The notes beneath the pieces are model-generated. The model saw only the letters and a program-made list of their open reading frames with translations. It made no database searches and had not been told where the DNA came from. Made by a program: the position numbers and the translations under genes. DNA of 48,662 nucleotides, from assembly GCA_937873135.1 (NCBI GenBank), contig CALMVQ010000180.1, forward strand, positions 1-48,662. Reading direction: 5' to 3'. This DNA is from an uncultured Scytonema sp. GTDB lineage: Bacteria; Cyanobacteriota; Cyanobacteriia; Cyanobacteriales; Nostocaceae. Shown here piece by piece: positions 9,651 through 18,583 of this stretch. The stretch's first letter is position 1; each line of letters begins with the position of its first letter.

Positions 9651-10358
9651 TTAGCCGTCGGTGAGTCGGGGAAGTCGGGTTATGCGATCACAAAGCCGAG
9701 AAGGGATATTATTCTGTGTACAAGAAGACGTATTTATGTATAACCCTATACCTTGACAAAACTCATCTATCCAATTAGATAAACTAGAGGGTTTATGAGT
9801 AGGCGAGAGATGAACTTTATTAGGAACGTTTTTCTGTTGAGCCTTTATAGGCTGATTTTTACTATCCGACTTGGAAGTCACTGAAACAAGCGCCGTGGGC
9901 TGGCTTTCACTATCTAACTTGGAAGCAACCGCAATTGATGCTACAGGTTGAGGTTTGTTTTCCGATGTAGAAGCAACCGCAATTGATGCTACAGGTTGGC
10001 GATGCCTGTGGCGGGCTTCGCCTACGCAAAGTGTCTCTGGTAGAGACTCGCTGTGAACCTGACTGGCAACTTCCTGACAATCTGATTCTATTAAATGTAA
10101 CTGCTCTTCAGGATTGAAGTTTAGACCTAAAGCGGCAACGATTTGATCGGGATTGTTATTCAAATCCAAGATGAAAGGAAAAATCTCATCAAGCTGAGGT
10201 TCCAAAACAGACATAGTCGCCAAAATAAAACCAGATGTTGGACGACGCTGACCATCGTAAGTTCCCCAGACTTGAACTTTTGCAAGCCAGGAACGGTTTT
10301 TATAGTAGTGATTCACCCACTTCAGTTTTAAAGATTGGCGTAGCTGTTGGATATTCAT
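9651..10358 (-). CDS. DUF5331-like cyanobacterial protein with repeat-expanded C-terminal region
   Basis: A protein of 235 residues from the ATG at 10358 (MNIQQLRQSLKLKWVNHYY); an upstream TTG would add eight residues. Residues 1-90 are a compact conserved-looking domain (GTYDGQRRPTSGFILATMSV, LGLNFNPEEQLHLIE) that I recognise tentatively as DUF5331, function unknown. The rest is low-complexity, with a 16-codon repeat read twice as QPVASIAVAS. The coding DNA contains a 29-base perfect direct repeat (9922-9950 and 9970-9998) and, next to it, a dispersed palindromic repeat. The last residues look unlike a normal domain end and may derive from drift past an older stop. Confidence 0.65.
   Translation of the reverse strand: MNIQQLRQSLKLKWVNHYYKNRSWLAKVQVWGTYDGQRRPTSGFILATMSVLEPQLDEIFPFILDLNNNPDQIVAALGLNFNPEEQLHLIESDCQEVASQVHSESLPETLCVGEARHRHRQPVASIAVASTSENKPQPVASIAVASKLDSESQPTALVSVTSKSDSKNQPIKAQQKNVPNKVHLSPTHKPSSLSNWIDEFCQGIGLYINTSSCTQNNIPSRLCDRITRLPRLTDG
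9922..9998. repeat. In-frame direct repeat inside the DUF5331-like gene
   Basis: Two perfect 29-base copies (9922-9950 and 9970-9998) offset by 48 bases, that is 16 codons, so the reading frame is kept and the protein gains a repeated VASIAVAS module. Confidence 0.85.
9999..10053. repeat. Dispersed palindromic repeat inserted in a coding region
   Basis: GC-rich segment with CGGGCTTCGCC near 10012 and a perfect hairpin GTCTCT (10033-10038), loop GGT, AGAGAC (10042-10047). Similar elements occur between genes at 9377-9412 and 14865-14933. Here it lies in frame inside the DUF5331-like gene and encodes part of the low-complexity region. Confidence 0.65.
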
Positions 10359-10471
10359 GGAAGGTATCGCTTTAGTCAACAAGTTTACAGTCCCAAGGTA
10401 TTAATACATTTAGTTTAAGTCCGTGGTTATACGTATACCTCTAATGGCTAACGACTGATCACTACTTAGTA

Positions 10472-10768
10472 TTATTCTTGGGAATGAAACCGATGATAAA
10501 GCATCTGAGTTACCCTTTTACCACCTCGCAAATGCTGTTCTACGACTAAAGCCACTTCACTAGGGCGAACACCACTATACCAAACCTTTTCTGGCAACAC
10601 CAGCACCATAGGACCATCGCCGCATTGTCCCAAACAACCGCTACCAGTCACCGTCACACCTAGAACTGGCGACGCGTCAAAAGCTTCTAACACCTTCAAA
10701 GCACCTTGCTTACGGCAAGTGCGATTTAGACATACGCGGACACAATTGGGAGAAACGGAGTCAGTCAT
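10472..10768 (-). CDS. Thioredoxin-like (2Fe-2S) ferredoxin
   Basis: A 98-residue protein with the cysteine pattern of NuoE/HoxE-type thioredoxin-like ferredoxins: C13 and C18 (CLNRTC) and C45 and C49 (CLGQC), which can bind one 2Fe-2S cluster. It is a stand-alone domain, so probably a small electron carrier or cluster donor. It lies 80 bases downstream of the cysteine synthase gene on the same strand, a suggestive link between cysteine supply and Fe-S proteins, but the pairing may be chance. Confidence 0.85.
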   Translation of the reverse strand: MTDSVSPNCVRVCLNRTCRKQGALKVLEAFDASPVLGVTVTGSGCLGQCGDGPMVLVLPEKVWYSGVRPSEVALVVEQHLRGGKRVTQMLYHRFHSQE

Positions 10769-10848
10769 TTGTTAATTGTTATGAACACTCCGACTACATC
10801 GTTTGAGATACTGACCACCATCCTCATCACTAAAAATGTATACACTAA

Positions 10849-11823
10849 CTAATTTAACGACAGTCCCTTTGATTTTAACCACTCATGGTTGAAGATGCGT
10901 GACTGGTAACGGGAACCGCTATCACATAAAATGGTGACAATAGTATGTCCTGATCCCATTTGGTTTGCTAAAGCAACAGCAGCAGCGACATTGATGCCAG
11001 TGGAACCACCCATAAATAAGCCATCTTTTTGTAGCAACTGGTAGACAACCTTTAGAGCGTCTCTGTCATCAATTTGAATAGCATCATCAGCTGGTGCGCC
11101 TTCCATATTTGCTGTGATGCGACTGTTGCCAATACCCTCGGTGATAGAAGTGCCCTCCATGTGGATTTCGCCTGTTTTAATATAACTGTAAAGTCCGCTT
11201 CCCATCGGATCGGCGACAACACATTTAATAGCTGGATTCTTTTGTTTCAAGTACATTGCAGCACCTGCAAACGTACCACCAGTTCCGGTTGAAGCTACCC
11301 AAGCATCGACTTTACCACCTGTCTGCGCCCAAATTTCCGCTCCTGTCGTTTCGTAGTGGGCGCGGCGATTTGCTAAATTGTCAAACTGGTTTGCCCAAAT
11401 GGCGTTTTCCATTTCATCGGCTATTCTGCCAGATAGTTTGACATAATTGTTGGGGTCTTTGTAAGGCACAGCAGGAACGGGGCGAACTTCTGCACCTAAT
11501 GCTCTTAAGGCATCCATCTTTTCTTGGGACTGGGTGTCAGGAATAATAATCAGACATTTGTAGCCTTTGGCGTTACAAATATGTGCCAGTCCAATACCAG
11601 TATTTCCAGCACTTCCTTCTACGACTGTCCCACCCGGTTTAAGTAAGCCCTTTTTTTCTGCGTCTTCAATAATATAAAGTGCGGCACGATCTTTGACTGA
11701 ACCACCTGGATTAAGAAATTCTGCCTTAGCGAGGATTTCGCAGCCAGTTTCTTCACTAAAGCTGTTTAAGCGAATCAGGGGTGTATTGCCTACAGTACCG
11801 ATAAATCCATTTTTAATATCCAT
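10849..11823 (-). CDS. cysK: Cysteine synthase (O-acetylserine sulfhydrylase)
   Basis: A 324-residue PLP enzyme of the fold-type II beta family that makes L-cysteine from O-acetylserine and sulfide. The PLP lysine is K44 in NPGGSVKDRAA; the substrate loop EGSAGNTGIGLA and the phosphate-binding STGTGGTFAG are intact. Length is normal and there is no regulatory CBS extension. The start MDIKNGFIGTVGNTPLI agrees with family starts. Cyanobacteria usually carry several paralogues, so its exact substrate preference is open. A Uma2-type gene lies 35 bases upstream on the same strand. Confidence 0.9.
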   Translation of the reverse strand: MDIKNGFIGTVGNTPLIRLNSFSEETGCEILAKAEFLNPGGSVKDRAALYIIEDAEKKGLLKPGGTVVEGSAGNTGIGLAHICNAKGYKCLIIIPDTQSQEKMDALRALGAEVRPVPAVPYKDPNNYVKLSGRIADEMENAIWANQFDNLANRRAHYETTGAEIWAQTGGKVDAWVASTGTGGTFAGAAMYLKQKNPAIKCVVADPMGSGLYSYIKTGEIHMEGTSITEGIGNSRITANMEGAPADDAIQIDDRDALKVVYQLLQKDGLFMGGSTGINVAAAVALANQMGSGHTIVTILCDSGSRYQSRIFNHEWLKSKGLSLN

Positions 11824-11858
11824 TATGAAATGACCTTAGTTTTGTATAACTGCCATAG

Positions 11859-12449
11859 CTACCAAATCTCACTCATATTCAGAACAAACCCTGGTAAAAT
11901 TGGATCGCCACTGACAGTAGCAGGATCATCCAGACATTCTTCTGGCATTCCCGGACGATAGATATAAACTTTTCTGTTCAGACGGTCAATCAACCAGCCT
12001 AGCTGTATACCAGGCTCCCTCATATATTCTGCCATTTTTTCAAGCAAAGGCTTAAGATTGTCCGAGGGAGACCTAAGTTCTATGACAAAATCTGGGCAAA
12101 TCGGGGCAAACTGTTTCTGCTGTTCTGATGAAAGAGTATTCCATCGTTCCAGTTTAATCCAGGAAGCATCTGGCGATCTATCAGCACCCGTAGATAGCTT
12201 AAATCCTGCACTAGAGCTAAAAGCTAAACCAGTATCGTCTTGTTCGCACCACGCCCACAATTGCCCTAATATGCTAAATTCTCGATTGCCTGTTTCTGAA
12301 CCAGTGGGGGACATAATTGATATATCTCCAAATTCGTTCCGCTCAATGCGTAAGTCACGGTTAATCTGACAGAACTCAAAAAACTGTTCGTCTGTCATTT
12401 GTAGTTCTGGTGGCATTTGCAACACAATTGGAGATGAAAGCATAATCAA
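11859..12449 (-). CDS. Uma2 family (DUF820) PD-(D/E)XK nuclease-like protein
   Basis: A 196-residue member of the Uma2/DUF820 family, very abundant in cyanobacteria. The nuclease-fold core is visible as RSPDASWI, then PDFVIELRSPSDN and EYMREPGIQLGWLID, giving the D, E and Q/K-type positions of a PD-(D/E)XK-like site. Biological role is unknown for most members; links to mobile DNA have been proposed. ATG at 12449 gives MIMLSS; the second ATG two codons later is equally possible. It precedes cysK on the same strand. Confidence 0.85.
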   Translation of the reverse strand: MIMLSSPIVLQMPPELQMTDEQFFEFCQINRDLRIERNEFGDISIMSPTGSETGNREFSILGQLWAWCEQDDTGLAFSSSAGFKLSTGADRSPDASWIKLERWNTLSSEQQKQFAPICPDFVIELRSPSDNLKPLLEKMAEYMREPGIQLGWLIDRLNRKVYIYRPGMPEECLDDPATVSGDPILPGFVLNMSEIW

Positions 12450-12728
12450 GTATTTTATATTTTTCTATTCATAATCTTGCACTAAAGTTGCTTGTAAGGT
12501 GGGTACCACATTCTTGGTTTTCTTAAACCTTAATTTTTCAGGTAGGCACGGCCAACGCCAGTAGCTAAAATCTTTATTTTCTCCTTGTAGGGCAGTGCCG
12601 ATCCTACCCTATAGTTATTGAAAATGTTACAAGATTTGGTAATAAGTAATTGAGCATTGGTAATAAATAATTATTCTTGCTTCCTATTACCTATTACCAG
12701 CCCTAAGTATGTAACTAGCTTGAGTTAA

Positions 12729-13367
12729 TTACTTATTAGGTTGAGGAGTCATACGAAGATAAGGCTTGACTTCCTGATACCCTTTGGGAAATTTCTGCTT
12801 CAGCACTTCTGGATCTTTCAGTGAGGGGACAATTACACAATCATCACCATCTTTCCAGTCAGCTGGTGTGGCTACGCTGTGATTGTCTGTCAATTGCAGC
12901 GAATCAATCACCCGCAGAATTTCATCAAAGTTGCGTCCGGTGCTGGGTGGGTAGGTTAAGGTTAGACGCAGTTTCTTGTTGGGATCGATGATAAACACAG
13001 AACGGACGGTTACCGCTGCGTTGGCGTTAGGGTGGATCATGTCGTAAAGGTCAGAAACTTTATGATCTGAGTCTGCCAAAATAGGGTAATTGAGTGTGGT
13101 GTTTTGAGTTTCCTCAATGTCTCCCACCCATCCATTATGAGATTCTACATCATCCACGCTGAGAGCTATAGCTTTGACATTGCGCTTATCAAACTCTGGC
13201 TTCAGCTTGGCAACTTGCCCTAGTTCAGTAGTGCAAACTGGTGTAAAGTCTGCGGGGTGCGAGAACAGCACTACCCAGCTGTCGCCTGCCCAATCGTAAA
13301 AATTTATGTCGCCGTGTGTGGAGGCTTGGTCAAAGTTCGGTACTGTATCACCTAGATGGAGAGCCAT
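12729..13367 (-). CDS. 1-Cys peroxiredoxin (Prx6 type)
   Basis: A 212-residue thiol peroxidase that reduces hydrogen peroxide and organic peroxides. The peroxidatic C45 lies in PADFTPVCTTE, and the C-terminal extension after about residue 155 (DDCVIVPSLKDPEV) identifies the Prx6 subgroup and not typical 2-Cys peroxiredoxins. R128-like and PPSTGRNFDEILR active-site features are present. The ATG at 13367 begins MALHLGDTVPNF, the usual start. It is transcribed divergently from the BMP transporter genes. Confidence 0.92.
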   Translation of the reverse strand: MALHLGDTVPNFDQASTHGDINFYDWAGDSWVVLFSHPADFTPVCTTELGQVAKLKPEFDKRNVKAIALSVDDVESHNGWVGDIEETQNTTLNYPILADSDHKVSDLYDMIHPNANAAVTVRSVFIIDPNKKLRLTLTYPPSTGRNFDEILRVIDSLQLTDNHSVATPADWKDGDDCVIVPSLKDPEVLKQKFPKGYQEVKPYLRMTPQPNK

Positions 13368-13760
13368 TTAATATTCCCTATGGTCGATAATTTGATACGT
13401 ATTCTACTTTGTCATCATGACATATGACTCCGGTTCTCCGATTGAGCAATGGCACTTTGATACAAAATTTTAAGTTATGCAATATTATATTAAGCATCGA
13501 GACGTGCCGTCTGACAATTATTAAGATGATTAAGATTTGCTAAGCGAGCGGACGGTTTTGATTCAACGTGAGTTCGACGAATTAAAAAACGGCAGGAGGC
13601 AGAGCAGGGAAGTCTTTTAGGTAAATATAAGCTGGATAGTCTTTAAGGATAAAAAGTCAACTTTAACTCTGCCTGAATCTGCGCGTTTTTGAGACGCGCA
13701 GGGTGGTTTAATGTAAGCAGTAGGGGTACGGGTCAGGATTATTCGTTGAAAGGCAAGTCT
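13368..13760. other. 393-base divergent intergenic region
   Basis: Contains the promoters of the peroxiredoxin (minus) and the BMP lipoprotein (plus). A perfect 7-base-pair hairpin, CTGCGCG (13679-13685) with CGCGCAG (13695-13701), lies about 60 bases before the lipoprotein start, with a 9-base loop. I do not recognise a riboswitch core. No gene seen. Confidence 0.5.
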
Positions 13761-14807
13761 ATGACGGTAAACTTGAGCAGGCGTAAATTTCTCTTGTATA
13801 GTTCAGCTAGCTTCAGCACCAGTTTACTGCTCATAGCTTGCAATAAGAGCCAAACGACTACGCAATCAGCAACAGGGAGTAGTGGAGGGTTCAAAGTGGC
13901 GATCGCTCTTCCTGGAGTGATCACCGACAAAGCTTGGAATCAATCTGGTTACGAAGGCGTACAACTAGTCAAACAAAAGCTTGGTGCCCAAACGACATAT
14001 GTGGAACAAATTGCACAAGCAGATCAAACCGAAGCCCTCTCAGATTTTGCACGTCGGGGACACAATCTCGTCATTGCCCATGGGGGACAATTTGATGCGG
14101 CTATTCAACAAGTTGCACCGCAGTTTCCCCATACTTTCTTTGTGGGTGTCAATGGTGCTATAAGTGGTCCTAATATTGCAGCTTTACGAATAGATCACCT
14201 GCAAGCTAGTTATTTATGTGGTATTATAGGTGCATTAATAACTAAATCGAATCACTTAGCATATATTGCCGGAGAAAAGTTTGAAGCCACTCAGCAAGAG
14301 TTACGAGGCTTAGAATTAGGCGCAAAATCTGTTAAACCTGATATTAAAATTAGCTCTGTATTTACAGGTGATTGGAATGATGTTTCCAAAGCAAAAGAAG
14401 CTACACTTGCCCTCACTTCTACTGGTGTGGACGTTGTCTATCAATGGTTAGATAATGCTTCACCTGTTGTCTTACAAACAGCAAGTGATAAAGGAATTTA
14501 TGCTTTTGGGAATACAAAAGACCAATTAGAAGTTGCCCCCAAAGCCGTTTTAACTAGTGCGGTCAAACGGCTAGATTTAGCAATAGCTTATTTAGCAGAA
14601 CTTGCCCAGAAAAATCAACTTAAAGGTCAAATTTATACAATCGGTTTAGAAAAACCAGAGATCCTAAATTTAGGAAACTTTGGGACAATGGTTTCCGAGC
14701 AAATAAAACAAAAAGCTTTGAATACGAGACAGGAAATTATTTCCCAAAAAATCGTCTTTGAAAACTGTAATGAGGGTGGACAAGCAACTCGATGTTTAAG
14801 AAGGTAG
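13761..14807 (+). CDS. BMP-family ABC transporter substrate-binding lipoprotein
   Basis: Periplasmic binding lipoprotein of the Bmp/PnrA family, members of which bind purine nucleosides. From the ATG at 13761 it has 348 residues. It begins MTVNLSRRKFLLYSSASF and has a lipobox LLIAC with the lipid-modified C27. SRRKFL resembles a twin-arginine signal, so this may be a Tat-exported lipoprotein. Bmp features are FKVAIALPGVITDKAWNQSG, GHNLVIAHGGQFDAA and WLDNASPVVL. The frame is open upstream to a TTG at 13689, but the signal peptide fixes the ATG. ATPase and permease genes follow after 204 bases containing a repeat. Confidence 0.9.
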   Translation: MTVNLSRRKFLLYSSASFSTSLLLIACNKSQTTTQSATGSSGGFKVAIALPGVITDKAWNQSGYEGVQLVKQKLGAQTTYVEQIAQADQTEALSDFARRGHNLVIAHGGQFDAAIQQVAPQFPHTFFVGVNGAISGPNIAALRIDHLQASYLCGIIGALITKSNHLAYIAGEKFEATQQELRGLELGAKSVKPDIKISSVFTGDWNDVSKAKEATLALTSTGVDVVYQWLDNASPVVLQTASDKGIYAFGNTKDQLEVAPKAVLTSAVKRLDLAIAYLAELAQKNQLKGQIYTIGLEKPEILNLGNFGTMVSEQIKQKALNTRQEIISQKIVFENCNEGGQATRCLRR

Positions 14808-14864
14808 AAACAATCCATATCGCAATCATAAACCATTTGTGAAATGCTCTCTCTCTCTTTCTTT

Positions 14865-14933
14865 CCTTGGCGATCTTGGCGTCTTCTCTGCGAGACGCTG
14901 CGCGTTCGTCGTCAGACGTGGCGTCAGCCAAGG
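14865..14933. repeat. Dispersed palindromic repeat within the BMP transporter genes
   Basis: A 69-base element ending in inverted 7-mers CCTTGGC (14865-14871) and GCCAAGG (14927-14933), with GC-rich inner palindromes. It separates the binding-protein gene from the ATPase gene and could attenuate or stabilise the message. The minus-strand open frame over it (64 codons) is a by-product of the repeat. Confidence 0.65.
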
Positions 14934-15011
14934 CGGTTCATTCCAAAAACAATTCTCACGACTCATTTAGAAGCGCTATATAAATACAGTCTGTGATATA
15001 TTCCAAAATCA

Positions 15012-16469
15012 ATGTCATATTTACGCCTAGAAGGAATTACAAAACGCTTTGGCTTATTTATTGCTAATGATAATGTTAACCTAAACATTGATCAAGGAGA
15101 AATTCACGCAATATTGGGTGAAAATGGTGCAGGTAAGACGACTTTAATGAACATCATCAGTGGTCTTGCTCAACCAGATAGTGGAAAAATATACCTGCAA
15201 GAAAAAATATTCAGAATCAGTTCGCCCAGTGAAGCAATTAAACTAGGCATTGGCATGCTGCATCAGCACTTCATACTAGTTCCTCAACTCACAGTGACAG
15301 AAAATATTATCTTGGGGACATTGGATCACTGGCGTTTAAATTTGAAGCAAAAACACAAAGAAATTGCTACTCTCTCTCAGAATTATGGATTAGAAATTGA
15401 CCCTACGGCTAAAGTTGGGAATTTACCAGTAGGAGTGCAACAGCGCATAGAAATTCTTAAGCTTCTCTATCGAAAAGCCAAGCTACTGATTCTCGATGAA
15501 CCGACCGCAGTGCTGACGCCAAAGGAAGTACAATTATTAATAAGTATTCTCCGCCAGCTCGCAGCTAATGGACACACGATTATTTTCATTAGCCATAAAT
15601 TGCCGGAGGTAATGAAGCTGTGTGATGGGGTGACAGTTTTACGACGAGGAAAAGTTGTAGCAAATACAACAACTAAGAAAGCAACCCCTCAGCAATTAGC
15701 TAAATTGATGGTAGAGCGAGACGTGGCTTTAGAGTTGCATAAGTCTCCAGCATCCTTGGGAAAGGTGGTGTTATCAGTGCAGAGCTTGCAAGTTGCTCTG
15801 GAGCGGAGTGTTGCTGTTCGCAATGTATCTTTTGAACTCCGAGCAGGAGAAGTTTTGGGGATTGCTGGTGTAAATGGTAATGGACAAAGAGAGTTAGCAG
15901 ATGCTATTGCTTGTTTGCGGACTATCAAGCAAGGAAAAATTCAACTCAATCGGAAAAGTATTGGGTATATTCCCGAAGATAGACAAACAACTGCTTTGGT
16001 GTTGCAGTTGAGTATTGCTCAAAACCTTATTTTGAAAGCTTTTAAAAAATTTCCTTTTTGTCGTCGCTTTTTGTTACAGAGGGAAGCAATCAGGAACCAT
16101 GCTCAGTCTGCTATGCAACTGTTTGATATTAGAGCGATCGCAGAAGATGTGAAAGTCAGTCAGCTGTCGGGGGGAAATCAACAAAAAGTTGTCCTGGCGC
16201 GGGAACTTGCGGAAACACCCATGTTAATTGTCGCAATGCAACCAACGCGAGGGTTAGATGTGGGGGCAACGTCATCAATTCAGCAACGGTTATTGGCAGA
16301 ACGCGATCGCGGTGCAGCTATTTTGTATATTTCGACTGAGTTGGAGGAGCTCATGGCAATGAGCGATCGCATTGCGGTGATGTATGAAGGTGAGTTTGTA
16401 GCTATTTTGGATACTCAAAGGACGACGCTTGAGGAGATTGGGTTTTTTATGGGTGGGGGAAACAGATGA
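15012..16469 (+). CDS. ABC transporter ATP-binding protein, BMP/nucleoside type (fused double NBD)
   Basis: A 485-residue protein with two nucleotide-binding domains in one chain, the RbsA/NupA layout. The first domain has Walker A GENGAGKT (36-43), Walker B LLILDEPTAVLTP and a weak signature PVGVQQRIE. The second has a degenerate Walker A (AGVNGNGQRE, no lysine) but a perfect signature LSGGNQQKVVL and IVAMQPTRGLDVGA. Such asymmetry is normal in this subfamily, with one site hydrolysing ATP. Its last 4 bases overlap the start of the permease (ATGA), showing translational coupling. Confidence 0.92.
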   Translation: MSYLRLEGITKRFGLFIANDNVNLNIDQGEIHAILGENGAGKTTLMNIISGLAQPDSGKIYLQEKIFRISSPSEAIKLGIGMLHQHFILVPQLTVTENIILGTLDHWRLNLKQKHKEIATLSQNYGLEIDPTAKVGNLPVGVQQRIEILKLLYRKAKLLILDEPTAVLTPKEVQLLISILRQLAANGHTIIFISHKLPEVMKLCDGVTVLRRGKVVANTTTKKATPQQLAKLMVERDVALELHKSPASLGKVVLSVQSLQVALERSVAVRNVSFELRAGEVLGIAGVNGNGQRELADAIACLRTIKQGKIQLNRKSIGYIPEDRQTTALVLQLSIAQNLILKAFKKFPFCRRFLLQREAIRNHAQSAMQLFDIRAIAEDVKVSQLSGGNQQKVVLARELAETPMLIVAMQPTRGLDVGATSSIQQRLLAERDRGAAILYISTELEELMAMSDRIAVMYEGEFVAILDTQRTTLEEIGFFMGGGNR

Positions 16470-17497
16470 AGATCATTCGGATTCTCCCTGTTGTGCAGCC
16501 AATTCTATCACCACTGATTGCGATCAGCTCTGCGTTGCTAGTTGGTGCTTTTTTGATTGCATTAGCTGGGGCGAGTCCGCTCACAGCCTACACTGCTTTG
16601 TTTCAAGAATCTCTGTTTAGCTATTTTGGGTTTGGTAATACACTGGCTAAGATGACACCACTATTGTTAACTAGCTTAGGGGTGTTGGTTGCTCTGCGTG
16701 CTGGTCAATTTAATATTGGTGGGGAAGGACAAATTTACCTTGGTGCTTTAGGAAGTGCTGTGGTTGGGTTGTATATTCACTCTTTACATCCTTTGATTCA
16801 TATCCCGTTGGCACTTTTCGCAGGGTTTGTGTTTGGTGCCGTTTGGGGTTTGATTCCTGGTTATCTCAAAGCAATACGGGGTGTTAATGAGGTTATTACC
16901 ACTCTGCTGCTGAACTACATAGCAATAAATTTAGTGAGTTATCTAGTTCAACATCCTTTGCAGGAAGCAGGTGCGCCTAGCCCTTATTCACCACTCATTG
17001 CTAAAGACGCTCAGTTACCAATTATTTTACCGGGGAGTCTTGCCCATGCAGGAATACTATTGGGGTTAGTTGCTACAGGGATTTTGTGGGTATTACTTGT
17101 GCGATCGCCTCTTGGCTATCAAATTTCTGCGGTTGGGTTTAATCCTATTGCTTCTCGTTACGGTGGTATTTCTGTTGAACGAACAATCATGTTGGTGATG
17201 AGTTTGGCGGGTGGTTTGGCGGGGTTAGCTGGTGCGTGTGAGGTGATGGGGTTGAAATATCGGCTGTTTGAGGTGGTTTCCTCGGGTTACGGGTTTGATG
17301 CTATTGCGATCGCCTTTCTCAGTCGAGGTAGCGTTTTGGGTGTTGTCCTAAATTCTCTCTTCTTTGCTGCTTTGAGGAGTGGAGCAAATGTTATGCAGCG
17401 TAGTGCAGGGGTACCGATCACTGTGATTTATGCAATTCAAGGTTTGACTGTGCTATTTATTGCAATTAGTCTGGCGGTGGAATATCGTAAGAGTTAG
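16466..17497 (+). CDS. BMP/nucleoside-type ABC transporter permease 1
   Basis: A 343-residue integral membrane protein of the BPD_transp_2 (branched-chain amino acid/sugar/nucleoside) permease family. About nine hydrophobic segments can be seen, and family motifs include RAGQFNIGGEGQIYLGALGS and IRGVNEVITTLLLNYIAINL. It corresponds to the NupP-like partner of a two-permease importer. The start overlaps the ATPase stop by 4 bases. Its expected partner permease is not adjacent but lies at 19113. Confidence 0.9.
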   Translation: MKIIRILPVVQPILSPLIAISSALLVGAFLIALAGASPLTAYTALFQESLFSYFGFGNTLAKMTPLLLTSLGVLVALRAGQFNIGGEGQIYLGALGSAVVGLYIHSLHPLIHIPLALFAGFVFGAVWGLIPGYLKAIRGVNEVITTLLLNYIAINLVSYLVQHPLQEAGAPSPYSPLIAKDAQLPIILPGSLAHAGILLGLVATGILWVLLVRSPLGYQISAVGFNPIASRYGGISVERTIMLVMSLAGGLAGLAGACEVMGLKYRLFEVVSSGYGFDAIAIAFLSRGSVLGVVLNSLFFAALRSGANVMQRSAGVPITVIYAIQGLTVLFIAISLAVEYRKS

Positions 17498-17595
17498 TAG
17501 GTAGGTGCAATTGAGTGTTTTGATTAAAGAGTTAAGAAACTGCACCCTGTAGCAGATGGACGCAGATAAATATCAAACGAGATTTGTTATACAGG

Positions 17596-17613
17596 GCGGG
17601 TTTATAAATCCGC
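17596..17613. terminator. Hairpin between convergent permease and carbonic anhydrase genes
   Basis: GCGGGTTTA (17596-17604) pairs with TAAATCCGC (17605-17613) with one wobble pair, about 100 bases after the permease stop and before the converging carbonic anhydrase. It may act as a terminator or be part of a dispersed repeat; no long T tract follows. Confidence 0.4.
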
Positions 17614-17727
17614 GCTAAAATCCGGACCAAGCTTGGGCAACCCTTCCAGGGGTTAGTTTAGTGGTTGATTTTTAAGAAAGAGAACCTTTTGAGATAATTT
17701 TGAATTGATAAATCGCATCCTCCTACC

Positions 17728-18363
17728 TCAAAGTACTAAGCCCGAGAACGAGGGCAATTGCCATTGTTTTGTGGAGACTTGTAAGTCTTTGATCAACCCT
17801 GTCTGAATATCCACTACCCAGCCATGAACCGTAGGCGCTTTTTGCTGCCCGAGTGCTTGACGCATGATGGAAGTTTGGTATAAATTTTTGACTTGCATCT
17901 GCACATTCAATTCTGCTAGGCGATTCAGCTTTTCTTCTTGTGTTGGTAAAGCATCTATTTTGTCTTGATTTTGTAAATAAATTTCTCTAATTGGATTCAC
18001 CCAATTATCAACAAGTCCGATTGTTATCCCCAATAGGGCTGCTTTAATTCCACCGCAACCGTAGTGACCTGCTACAATAATGTCTTTAACCTCAAGATAG
18101 CTAATTGCGTATTCTAAAATGGCTAAAAAGTTAATATCCGTGAGAGAAACTTGATTGGCAATATTGCGATGGACAAATAACTCTCCAGGTTCTGTGCCGG
18201 TAAATCTTGTTAGGGCTAGACGACTGTCTGAACAACCAATGTAGAGATAGGGTGGTTTTTGTCCAGTTGCCAATTTATCAAAGTAAGTGGAATCTTCGGC
18301 TAGTTTTTGGGATACCCAAGCCTGATTATTTTTGATGATTTCTTCAATGCTATGATATTTCAT
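17728..18363 (-). CDS. Beta-class carbonic anhydrase
   Basis: A 211-residue zinc enzyme interconverting CO2 and bicarbonate. The zinc ligands C44, H100 and C103 and the catalytic dyad D46/R48 are visible in GCSDSRL and AGHYGCGG. There is no carboxysomal targeting extension, so it is not clearly CcaA; a cytoplasmic or periplasmic paralogue is possible and no signal peptide is seen. It lies inverted between the two permeases of the BMP importer, which suggests it was inserted into that operon. Confidence 0.9.
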   Translation of the reverse strand: MKYHSIEEIIKNNQAWVSQKLAEDSTYFDKLATGQKPPYLYIGCSDSRLALTRFTGTEPGELFVHRNIANQVSLTDINFLAILEYAISYLEVKDIIVAGHYGCGGIKAALLGITIGLVDNWVNPIREIYLQNQDKIDALPTQEEKLNRLAELNVQMQVKNLYQTSIMRQALGQQKAPTVHGWVVDIQTGLIKDLQVSTKQWQLPSFSGLVL

Positions 18364-18448
18364 ACTCTTAAACTTGAGTCACGGTGATGGTGATAGCAGA
18401 CTGAGACATATATTAGCGTCGTCATTCACGTACTTAAATTAACACAGT

Positions 18449-18583
18449 TCAAGTACGGATTCCACATCCACGCTCGACTCCCGCACCTCTTAAAATAGAG
18501 ATTGCATTTACAGTATCCCCATACAAGGGGTGATGTGGCTCAACGCTTCTCAGTAACAAATTGGTATCTACAAGGTAAGCCAC
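18449..18583 (-). pseudogene. Truncated VapC-type PIN-domain toxin
   Basis: A 44-codon frame starting at GTG (18583), which shares one base with the stop of the antitoxin gene. It begins VAYLVDTNLLLRSVEPHHPL, the canonical first strand and helix of VapC-like PIN nucleases, with the first catalytic aspartate in VDTN. After about residue 31 similarity ends, and the frame stops at 44 of a usual ~140 residues, so the other acidic residues are missing. The coupled start and preserved N terminus show it is the relic of the antitoxin's own partner. Confidence 0.7.

Noticed and set aside
13679-13760. Hairpin before the BMP lipoprotein gene as a possible riboswitch
   Set aside because: Only a single 7-base-pair stem with no recognised aptamer core such as those for purine, preQ1 or guanidine; kept only as a hairpin.
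14737-14931. Minus-strand 64-codon frame before the ABC ATPase gene
   Set aside because: Half of it reads through the palindromic repeat at 14865-14933 and the rest is antisense to the BMP gene end.
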